DNA of 39,574 nucleotides, taken from CFX5 sp964568485 (lineage in GTDB: Bacteria; Chloroflexota; Anaerolineae; Caldilineales; Caldilineaceae). The notes beneath the pieces were generated by a model that saw nothing but the letters and a program-made list of their open reading frames with translations, did no database searches and was not told where the DNA came from. Positions 28,821 to 35,453 of this stretch are shown one piece after another. The first letter of the stretch is position 1, and the number at the start of each line of letters is the position of its first letter. The position numbers and the translations under genes were made by a program. The stretch spans positions 1-39,574 of the forward strand of contig CAZMRA010000007.1 of NCBI GenBank assembly GCA_964568485.1. The letters are read 5' to 3'.

Positions 28821-30241
28821 TCAGATTAGAAGTGGATCGCCCTGCGCGATTTGATCTGTTACAAGTGCCACTCCTGGGGCCATTTTTGCGTTGGAAGCAT
28901 AATCGTACTGCCGCCCAGCTAGTCTTGTTTGGACTAGCCGCGCTGATTATTATTGATGGACTTTAGGGCAGCCCGTTAGCCGCTAAAAATGTTGCCACGG
29001 TCGCGGTATGGGTTCACTATCGCGGTTTCGTCGTGCTGGCGTTGTTGGTGGCTGGCAATCTCTTCTGCGCGGCTTGTCCGTTTGTCTTACCACGTAAGTT
29101 TGCCAAGTGGCTAGGACGTCCTCGCCACCGTTGGCCCAAGGCCTTGCGCAACAAATGGCTGGCGCTGATCGGTTTCGTGGCGATCGTCTATTCATACGAA
29201 CTGTTCAATCTCTGGTCCAGCCCCTGGTGGACGGCTTGGCTGGCTGTGGCTTACTTTGGCGTTGCCTTTTTGCTGGAGGCCCTCTTTACACGTGACAGCT
29301 TCTGCAAATATGTCTGCCCGCTCGGTACCTTCAACTTTCTCTACAGCACAGTTAGCCCGTTGCAGATCACCGCGAAGAATTTGAATACCTGTCGCGATTG
29401 CAAAGGACATGAATGTGTCAATGGCAGTGCCGTCCAACAGGGGTGTCAACTCGAGCTCTTTGTGCCAACGCTCAAGAGCAACTTGGATTGTACGTTCTGC
29501 TTAGACTGTGTGAAGGCCTGCCCCTATGACAACGTCGCGCTGGCCGTACGTCCGCCGGGCGATGAGCTCTTCCGCCAGACTTGGCCGCGGCGGCTGGATC
29601 TGGCCCTGCTAGCCTTATTAGGTGCCTTCTTGGGGCTGATCAACGCCTTTGCCATGACCCCGCCGGTTTATGAATTGGAGACGCGCATGGCAGAGTGGCT
29701 CAACACGCGCAGCGAAGCCCTTGTCTTGGGCATCATCTATCTGGTGGCTGCGCTCGTGGCGCCATTGGGATTGGCTTATGGCGCAGCCTGGCTAGGAAAA
29801 TTGTCCAGCAAGACGAGCGAATCGCTCAACCGGATTTTAATTCGGTATGCGTATAGCTTTGTGCCGATTGGCTTTGCCATCTGGTTTGCCCATTATCTCT
29901 TCCACTTTCTGATCGGCTCAATGACGCTGGTGCCAGCGCTACAAACCTTCTTTGCGGAGACGCTGGGGCTACCATTGCTAGGTCAGCCCGACTGGACACT
30001 GGCCCAGTGGTTTATTCCCTCGGTAACGACTGTTCAAACGATTCAGTTGCTGAGTTTGGTTGTGGGTGCTTTGGCCAGCGTCTACATCGCCGTGCGTGTT
30101 GCCCGGCAGCCTAATCGGACCAGCGCCACCTTTTGGATGGAAGCTGCTCCGTGGATTGTACTGATCTTCTTGCTGGCTGCGGCCAGTGCCAATACCTTTG
30201 TTTTGCCGATGGAGATGCGCGGCAGTGCAATCGGTGCCTGA
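28817..30241 (+). pseudogene. polyferredoxin-type 4Fe-4S membrane protein interrupted by an in-frame TAG
   Basis: A 474-codon reading frame with one TAG at codon 50 (28964-28966). Codons before it (MIRLEVDRPARFDLLQ, a membrane helix) and after it (GSPLAAKNVATVAVWVHYRG) are in the same frame and read as one NapH/CcoG-like protein. Features include NLFCAACPF, CKYVCPLG, CRDCKGHEC and CTFCLDCVKACPYDNV (cysteines for two 4Fe-4S clusters), and about seven membrane helices. No good restart codon follows the stop: a GTG at 29033 has no ribosome site. The start ATG overlaps the preceding stop as ATGA. It could be a substitution in a pseudogene, a sequencing error or read-through. The family moves electrons in the membrane. 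Confidence 0.75.
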
Positions 30242-31084
30242 TCAGACGTGCGTGTGCAGCAGTCGCCGGTTGCGTTGGCGGGCCATCACCAATAAGGTGA
30301 TGAAGAAGCAGAGCGATTGCAACAAGACAATCGTGGCGCCGCTGGAGACATCGATAAAAAAGCTGAGGTAGATGCCAACAAAGCCGGTCAATGCGCCGAT
30401 CAGCGTCGAGAGCAGCACCATGCGATGAAAGCTGTCAGTTAGTAGGCGTGCTGTGATCGCCGGTATGACCAGGGCCGCGGCGATCATAGTAACGCCGAGA
30501 ATCTGCATCGAGGCAATGATGGCTGCGGCCAGCACCAGCGCAAACCACGTCTCCACCCACCCGGTCGGCACGCCATAAACTTGGGCTACTTCGGCATCAA
30601 AAGTGGTGAACAGCAGCTGCTTGTAGAGGACCAAGATCACCACCGCTACCACTATCGTCACCGCCGCGATGATCAGCACATCGCGACGAGTGACGCCCAG
30701 GATGTTCCCAAAGAGCGCGGCGTCAAACGATTGGGTGAAGCGGCGATAACGCGAGATCAGTGCCACACCGACGGCGAAGCTAGCCGTGGTGATCACCCCA
30801 ATGGCCGCGTCCGCGCTGATGCGGGTGCGGCGCACGGTCTGGTTGATCAATAAAGCGGCGACAAAACCCCAGATCCCTGCGCCCAGGTAAAAATTCCATT
30901 GCGCTACAAAGGCGACCACCGCCCCCCCAAAGATGGCGTGCGAAAGACCGTGGCCGATATAACTCATGCCGCGCAAGACGATGTAAACGCCAATCAAGCC
31001 GCAGAGTGCACCCACCAGCACGGCCGCGAGCGTGCCGTTCCGAAAGAACTCATACTGAAAAGGCGCGAGCCAATCGAACATCAC
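30242..31084 (-). CDS. znuB: metal ABC transporter permease, ZnuB-like
   Basis: A 280-residue permease of the ABC-3 type, with about eight helices. The family pattern is visible: start MMFDWLAPFQYEFFRNGTLAAVLVGALCGLIGVYIVLRGMSYIGHGLSHAIFGG, where GHGLSHA lies in the core helix and the DAEVAQVYGVPT coupling region follows. The stop (30242-30244) directly abuts the polyferredoxin stop. Its ATG overlaps the znuC stop as ATGA (31081-31084), so it is translationally coupled to the ATPase. It carries the zinc or manganese path across the membrane; the cognate binding protein is the downstream znuA on the same strand. Confidence 0.9.
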   Translation of the reverse strand: MMFDWLAPFQYEFFRNGTLAAVLVGALCGLIGVYIVLRGMSYIGHGLSHAIFGGAVVAFVAQWNFYLGAGIWGFVAALLINQTVRRTRISADAAIGVITTASFAVGVALISRYRRFTQSFDAALFGNILGVTRRDVLIIAAVTIVVAVVILVLYKQLLFTTFDAEVAQVYGVPTGWVETWFALVLAAAIIASMQILGVTMIAAALVIPAITARLLTDSFHRMVLLSTLIGALTGFVGIYLSFFIDVSSGATIVLLQSLCFFITLLVMARQRNRRLLHTHV

Positions 31085-31923
31085 TTCACCTCACTGGTAG
31101 TGACTGAATTAACTTCGTTGTGACCGGGTAAGCCGCCGGGGACGGGCGCAGGGAGCAGCTCTTGGTAGCTATGGGGGTGGGGCTTTTGTTGGATGAGGAT
31201 CAAACCCTCGTGGCGCACCACCATCATTTCGCCTTGGTAGGCGGCGCTCAAGATCGCCTCCGTAAAGACCTTCTCTGGTGGCCCCTGGGCAATAATCGTG
31301 CGGTTGAGGCAGACGATCCAAGGAGCATGGGCCGCAGCCATATTGAGATCGTGCGTGGTCAGCACAACGGTAATTCCGCGTTGGCTGAGGTGCGCTAGCT
31401 GATGAAAGATGCTCTCCGCGCTGCGCATATCTACGCCGTTGGTGGGTTCGTCTAGTACCAATAGTTCCGGCTGTGCGACCAACGCCCGCGCCAAAAAGAC
31501 CCGCTGCTGCTGTCCACCCGAGAGATCGCGGATGTGGCGCTGGGCTAGCTCGCCGATCCCCAACTCTTCGAGGATAGCGCGTGCCCGTTTGCGTTCTGCT
31601 GCGCGTGGCCAGGGCCACCAACCAGAATGTTGGGTAATCCCCATCAAGACGACCTCTTCGGCCGTGACTGGAAAATTCCAATCGACACTTTCCAGTTGGG
31701 GCACGTACGAGATACGCAGCGGCGGCCGCGTGCGTCGTTGCAGTGAACCGCTCTCCGGCTGCAGTAGGCCCAAAATCACCTTGAGCAAGGTTGTCTTGCC
31801 TGCGCCGCTGGGACCAACCAAGGCGACAAATTGCCCAGGGTGCAGATGCAGGTCGATGGCTTCCAGGACCGGTTTGCTGTTATAACGAAATTGTACACCG
31901 CTCAACTCGATCAGTGGGTTCAC
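31081..31923 (-). CDS. znuC: metal ABC transporter ATP-binding protein, ZnuC-like
   Basis: A 280-residue ATPase. Walker A GPSGAGKTT lies near residue 38, the signature LSGGQQQRVFLARAL near 150, Walker B LLVLDEPTNGVD near 170, and the switch His in TTHDLN. The C-terminus is a short variable tail ending in VNSVTTSEVK. The high similarity to ZnuC/MntA/TroB ATPases fits the ZnuABC cassette. It forms a leftward pair with znuB (4-bp overlap). A terminator-like hairpin separates it from znuA, so the pair may be transcribed from its own start or by read-through. Confidence 0.92.
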   Translation of the reverse strand: MNPLIELSGVQFRYNSKPVLEAIDLHLHPGQFVALVGPSGAGKTTLLKVILGLLQPESGSLQRRTRPPLRISYVPQLESVDWNFPVTAEEVVLMGITQHSGWWPWPRAAERKRARAILEELGIGELAQRHIRDLSGGQQQRVFLARALVAQPELLVLDEPTNGVDMRSAESIFHQLAHLSQRGITVVLTTHDLNMAAAHAPWIVCLNRTIIAQGPPEKVFTEAILSAAYQGEMMVVRHEGLILIQQKPHPHSYQELLPAPVPGGLPGHNEVNSVTTSEVK

Positions 31924-31973
31924 AATGGCCCTCGGCTGGTTAAAGTGTTGTAGTCATTCGCGCAAGGAGCAAA

Positions 31974-32009
31974 AAGAAAGGTAGACAAGCATGCCTATCT
32001 ACCTTTCTT
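31974..32009 (-). terminator. intrinsic terminator after znuA (minus strand)
   Basis: A perfect 12-bp stem, AAGAAAGGTAGA (31974-31985) with TCTACCTTTCTT (31998-32009), and a 12-nt loop. On the minus strand it is followed by TTTTTGC. It begins 6 nt past the znuA stop and would separate znuA from the znuCB pair. Confidence 0.7.
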
Positions 32010-32015
32010 CCTCAA

Positions 32016-33035
32016 TTACTGTGGCTGATCGACCGCGCTATCGATGCCGGTGATGTTACTCTGATCGACCGCATCCATCAGCGTCGGATCGCCACCCAAT
32101 GCCTCGGCCATGATCTGCAGATTGTAGACCATCAGGCCGATGTAGGAGTGATTGGGGGCGCCGGGCTCCCCGGGCAGGTCATCATCACGCAGCTCGTCGA
32201 TATACGAGACGCCAGCCTCAGTGCCGATCTGCTCCAGCACGGGCGACGGGAAGACTTCCGAGCCAAAGATGGCCGGTACACCCTCAGCCCGGACCTGGTC
32301 GATCAACGAGGCGACTTCTTGCGCCGAGGGCTCCGAGAAATCCGCAGGCTGAATGGCGCCGATCACGGTGTAGCCATATTCTGGTGCAAAATAGGCAAAG
32401 GAGTCGTGATAGGTGAGCAGCTTGCGATTTTCTTCAGGGATGCTGGCCGTGGTCGTCCGGATGGCCTCGTCGAGGGCGGCAATGCGTTCCGCAAAGCGCT
32501 CGTAGTTTTCCTGATAGTATTCCGCATTGGCCTCATCACGTTCGATCAGCTTATCCCGTACGATTTCGGCATATTTGAGCGCATAGAGCGGGTTGGTCCA
32601 GAGATGAGGATTGGGATTGCCACCTTCTTCCGGGAAAGAAAAGTCAAAGACATATTCATCCGGGGTGATGGTCTGTTCCCCCAGCAGCACAATTTCGCCG
32701 CCCTCTTTTAGGTTAGCCTCGGCCAAGGCGAGGGTTGGCTGCTCTAAAAAGAGCCCGTTGATAAAGATCAAATCGGCGTTGGCCAGCTTGATCGCATCGG
32801 ACGGGACAGGCTCAAAGGTGTGAGAATTCACACCCTCCGGCACAATCCCGCTGAGTTGAATGCGATCCCCGCCAATATTGTGAATAATATTGGTGATCGG
32901 GGAAACAGTTGAGACAACGCTCAGTCGTCCATCCTCTTCGCTTGGCTGTGCAGGTGCTTGAATTGGTTGAACGCAGGCCGTGAGCAGCAGCAACGCTGCC
33001 AGTAGCCCCAAGAATGAATGCCCTGAAATTCTCAT
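32016..33035 (-). CDS. znuA: metal ABC transporter substrate-binding lipoprotein, ZnuA-like
   Basis: A 339-residue cluster A-1 binding protein. A lipoprotein signal, GLLAALLLLTACVQP, has Cys near residue 21. Metal ligands of this family are visible: His in GVNSHTFEP (near 71), His in NPHLWTNP (near 143), His in TYHDSFAYF (near 209), and Asp in YIDELRDDD near 285. No His-rich loop, so the acidic loop of zinc-specific ZnuA is absent. Manganese or zinc is possible; pairing with a Fur/Zur regulator and ZnuBC favours zinc. ATG has GGAG about 10 nt upstream. The -10 TAAAAT (33108-33103) and -35 TTTAGC (33131-33126) lie upstream on the minus strand. Confidence 0.9.
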   Translation of the reverse strand: MRISGHSFLGLLAALLLLTACVQPIQAPAQPSEEDGRLSVVSTVSPITNIIHNIGGDRIQLSGIVPEGVNSHTFEPVPSDAIKLANADLIFINGLFLEQPTLALAEANLKEGGEIVLLGEQTITPDEYVFDFSFPEEGGNPNPHLWTNPLYALKYAEIVRDKLIERDEANAEYYQENYERFAERIAALDEAIRTTTASIPEENRKLLTYHDSFAYFAPEYGYTVIGAIQPADFSEPSAQEVASLIDQVRAEGVPAIFGSEVFPSPVLEQIGTEAGVSYIDELRDDDLPGEPGAPNHSYIGLMVYNLQIMAEALGGDPTLMDAVDQSNITGIDSAVDQPQ

Positions 33036-33102
33036 CTCAGTTGCTCCTTTGGAAATCTCGAGTAATCATCATTGGTGTTAGGTAAGGCCCAACAAGGAAA
33101 TG

Positions 33103-33131
33103 ATTTTACCCGAAGCCAAGAGAATGCTAAA
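33103..33131 (-). promoter_or_regulatory. znuA promoter
   Basis: On the minus strand TTTAGC (33131-33126), a 17-nt spacer and TAAAAT (33108-33103). It points to znuA. The dyad at 33133-33157 lies directly upstream of its -35. Confidence 0.45.
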
Positions 33132-33132
33132 C

Positions 33133-33157
33133 TTTGCTATTGCAAATAATCGCAATA
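33133..33157. promoter_or_regulatory. overlapping dyads, candidate Zur/Fur operator
   Basis: TTTGC-TATT-GCAAA (33133-33146) overlaps TATTGC-AAATAATC-GCAATA (33138-33157), in the divergent spacer between znuA and the Fur-family gene. A Fur/Zur-type operator is expected here. For the regulator gene a weak promoter TTGCAA-17-CATACT (33140-33168) would overlap it. Confidence 0.55.
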
Positions 33158-33205
33158 ATGGTCATACTTAATGAGTAATTCCGAGTGAGACGAGATACAT
33201 TTGCT

Positions 33206-33637
33206 ATGCACGATGCAACCCCTACGTATGCCGAATTGATCCGCCGTCAAGGGTACCGTTTGACTCCTCAGCGCCAGTTGATCCTCGCTGCGGTGAGTGA
33301 GTTGGGTGGCCACTGTACGCCCGAAGCGATCTACCAACAGGTTCAGACCAAGACCAGTGCCATCAACCGGGCAACGGTCTATCGCACGCTCGACTTTTTT
33401 CTAACCTTAGGGCTAGTGACGGTGGCACATGGTATAGAGGGGCAAGTCATTTACGAATTGGCTGGACCCACGCCGCATCATCATCTGGTCTGCCAGCGCT
33501 GCGAAGCAGTCTTGCCGGTGGACCACGCGCTGGTTCAGCCCTTGTTTGAGGAGCTGAGGGATCGCTTTGGCTTCCAAGTCAATACTGATCATTTGATGCT
33601 TTTTGGACTATGTGCGAGTTGTCGCGACCAAGCTTAA
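33206..33637 (+). CDS. zur: Fur family transcriptional regulator, Zur-like
   Basis: A 143-residue regulator. The winged-helix domain covers residues 1-80, with RLTPQRQLILAAVSELGGHCTPEAIYQQVQ and INRATVYRTLDFFLTLGLV. Dimerisation and metal binding use HHHLVCQRCEAVLPVDH and CASC: the two CxxC pairs give the structural zinc site. Divergent orientation from znuA and the dyad between them support a zinc-responsive repressor (Zur). A Fur or PerR function cannot be excluded by sequence alone. The ATG at 33206 is chosen over a GTG at 33185; upstream residues MRRDTFA look non-conserved. Confidence 0.85.
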   Translation: MHDATPTYAELIRRQGYRLTPQRQLILAAVSELGGHCTPEAIYQQVQTKTSAINRATVYRTLDFFLTLGLVTVAHGIEGQVIYELAGPTPHHHLVCQRCEAVLPVDHALVQPLFEELRDRFGFQVNTDHLMLFGLCASCRDQA

Positions 33638-33676
33638 TAGGACTGCCTGGTAGAAGTGTGGAAGCATCCCAAAAAT

Positions 33677-33705
33677 TTGACAACCAGACCGGTACGCCGT
33701 AAAAT
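33677..33705 (+). promoter_or_regulatory. promoter of the tRNA-Glu gene
   Basis: TTGACA at 33677-33682, 17-nt spacer, TAAAAT at 33700-33705. Consensus -35 and near-consensus -10. Start expected near 33712, about 31 nt before the tRNA. Confidence 0.75.
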
Positions 33706-33742
33706 AGAGGAAGTTGGTGTTCGTTTCCAGCTAAAACAACCT

Positions 33743-33818
33743 GGCCCGTTCGTCTAGAGGCCCAGGACACGGCCCTCTCAAGGCCGCGACAGGGGTTCGA
33801 ATCCCCTACGGGCTACCA
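33743..33818 (+). tRNA. tRNA-Glu (anticodon CTC), CCA encoded
   Basis: A 76-nt tRNA. The acceptor stem pairs GGCCCGT with ACGGGCT (first pair G-U), the anticodon stem is CGGCC/GGCCG with loop CTCTCAA, so anticodon CTC (reads GAG), and the T-arm is AGGGG-TTCGAAT-CCCCT. The discriminator A and CCA end are encoded. It has its own promoter upstream and a strong hairpin downstream. Confidence 0.95.
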
Positions 33819-33830
33819 AATATGAGTACG

Positions 33831-33867
33831 ACGACTCCACTCGGGTATGAAAAACGGGTGGAGTCGT
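33831..33867 (+). terminator. intrinsic terminator after tRNA-Glu
   Basis: A 13-bp stem, ACGACTCCACTCG (33831-33843) with CGGGTGGAGTCGT (33855-33867; one G-U pair), starting 12 nt after the tRNA and followed by TGTATTT. Confidence 0.7.
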
Positions 33868-33948
33868 TGTATTTACGGCTGTCTGCGCTCATCCTCTTCA
33901 TCTGTCGCGGCTTGTTCTAGCTCCTGTTGTAAGCGAGAGGCGCTCCCC

Positions 33949-34842
33949 ATGCCCCGTGTATGCTTTTTGCTTGTCAGCCTATTTTTGTTCGTTCTGTCCA
34001 CTCAGTGGGTTTCGTCGAGTTCTTTGGTTGCCCAAACCATACCCCAATTGCATTTGCCAATGGTATCAGTCGGCAGTCGCGCGCAGGTAACTACGACCGC
34101 TACCTACACTCCTACAGCGACGCTAACGCAAACCCCAACCCAGACAGCAACACCGTCACCAACCCCTGCGCCTACATTTACACTTACACCGACCCCTACC
34201 CCAGGGCCAACAGGTGAAGTCGTTGTGGTGCAAAGCAACCTGTTTACAACAACTGGAGAGTTAACATCGGTCTATCTGGTGGGGGAAGTTCAAAACAACA
34301 CCAATCGCCATGTGGAAACCGTTGAAATCAGTGCGATCTTGCGGGAAAAAGGCGGGGCCATTGTGATTGGTGCGCAGGAGAGGGTGTTGGTGCCGCGTCT
34401 AAAACCGGGTGACCTCGCCCCCTTTCAAGTAGTGATGCTGATGCCGAGCCCTAGCCTGTGGGACAAGTATGAGCTCACCGTCAACTGGAGTGAGAGCGCA
34501 GAGCCACCCGTCGGTTTAGATGTGATGGAACACGAAGGTTATTTTGGGCAATTTGATTCCTATCGAGTACGCGGCCTTATCCGCAATCAAACCGAGCAAG
34601 TCCGCGAATCGGTCCGGGTTGTGATTACGATCTACGATGCCGCTGGGCAGGTGATTGGGGCCGATTTTGCCTATACCAATCCAAGCACCCTCCAACCCGG
34701 CCAGGCAATCCCATTTGATGTTGAAGTCTTTGCTTGGGCTGGCAAACCAGACCGAACCTTGGTTGCCCAACATCGAACTGCTGCGTATAGTGATGAAGAG
34801 TGTTGCTCCTGCACCCTCGTATTACCACACCCTAGTTGCTGA
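33949..34842 (+). CDS. secreted protein with Thr/Pro-rich linker and FxLYD-like domain
   Basis: A 297-residue exported protein. Signal peptide residues 1-29 (CFLLVSLFLFVLSTQWVSS), then a TPTQTATPSPTP-type low-complexity linker (about residues 47-90) that is common in Chloroflexota surface proteins. Then follow two beta-rich repeats: SVYLVGEVQNNTNRHVETVEIS and SYRVRGLIRNQTEQVRESVRV. Both are the GxVxNxT pattern of FxLYD domains (extracellular, often for protein interaction). The C-terminus is Cys-rich (EECCSC) and may be frayed. The start at 33949 begins at the signal; an upstream ATG at 33847 would overlap the terminator hairpin. Role unknown. Confidence 0.7.
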   Translation: MPRVCFLLVSLFLFVLSTQWVSSSSLVAQTIPQLHLPMVSVGSRAQVTTTATYTPTATLTQTPTQTATPSPTPAPTFTLTPTPTPGPTGEVVVVQSNLFTTTGELTSVYLVGEVQNNTNRHVETVEISAILREKGGAIVIGAQERVLVPRLKPGDLAPFQVVMLMPSPSLWDKYELTVNWSESAEPPVGLDVMEHEGYFGQFDSYRVRGLIRNQTEQVRESVRVVITIYDAAGQVIGADFAYTNPSTLQPGQAIPFDVEVFAWAGKPDRTLVAQHRTAAYSDEECCSCTLVLPHPSC

Positions 34843-35158
34843 TTCGCTTCCAATAAAAGCTGTTTATATGCAAATGGTACCCAGGTCTGGTTGTGAACTG
34901 CAGCCTTCGATCTGGTTCTCATATAGTTGCAGACAATGGGACTTTTTCTGATTCTTGCCTTACAAAATCCTGACAAAAATGGGGCGAAGTCTTCTTTTTC
35001 TCAAGAATCAATGATAGATTGTTCTAGGTCGATCAGGCCCTTCCCGGCTCATTCAATAATTTTTGTCTTCGCCCTCGCTGTTGTCGCGTAGTTGGCAACA
35101 AGCCGGTGAGACCCTATCAGCATGTTCAATTTCTGCTTGCAAGAAAGGACTATGCTCG
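34843..35158. other. intergenic region before the CRISPR-cas locus
   Basis: About 316 bp without a supported gene. It holds a distant inverted repeat, GGGCGAAG (34982-34989) and CTTCGCCC (35067-35074), and one TTGGCAAC half-site (35092-35099) that matches the inner arm of the cas operators. No CRISPR repeat is seen. Confidence 0.6.
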
Positions 35159-35362
35159 ATGGGACGCTCACGCAATGATCAGCGACTGGATGAAATCTTA
35201 GCAGCGATTCGGCGTCAGCCAGACAGAATAGGCTCGATCGGGTCTCGGCTTGGTTTGGATGATAAAACTGCGCAACGCGCATTGATCCAACTTGAAGATC
35301 GAGGCGACCTATTGGCGGAGGATGACAACGGTATTGTCAGTTGGTTTGGTAAACGGAAATGA
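35159..35362 (+). CDS. small winged-helix DNA-binding protein
   Basis: A 67-residue protein that reads as one winged helix-turn-helix: LDEILAAIRRQPDRIGSIGSR (helices 1-2), LGLDDKTAQRALIQLEDRG (recognition helix), then a beta wing (DLLAEDDNGIVSWFG). The start at 35159 has AAAGGA 9 nt upstream; upstream in-frame codons carry no conserved sequence. The gene ends 21 nt before the first cas operator. It might act with or against the WYL-Cas3 protein at that operator, but its target is unknown; a TTGGCAAC half-site lies 60 nt upstream of its own start. Confidence 0.55.
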   Translation: MGRSRNDQRLDEILAAIRRQPDRIGSIGSRLGLDDKTAQRALIQLEDRGDLLAEDDNGIVSWFGKRK

Positions 35363-35383
35363 GCTTTTGATATTGCACTCAAA

Positions 35384-35434
35384 GTGGCGTTATTTGGCAA
35401 CTGGACATGATATGGTGTTGCCAAATAACACCAC
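35384..35434 (+). promoter_or_regulatory. 51-nt dyad operator with embedded -10, upstream of the WYL-Cas3 gene
   Basis: Left arm GTGGCGTTATTTGGCAAC (35384-35401) and right arm GTTGCCAAATAACACCAC (35417-35434) are inverted copies at 17 of 18 positions, with a 15-nt spacer. The extended -10 TGATATGGT (35408-35416) fills the spacer end. The operator ends 19 nt before the ATG at 35454. A bound dimer would cover the promoter. The same layout recurs at 38994. Confidence 0.8.
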
Positions 35435-35453
35435 TAATCTGAGGAGCCAAGTG

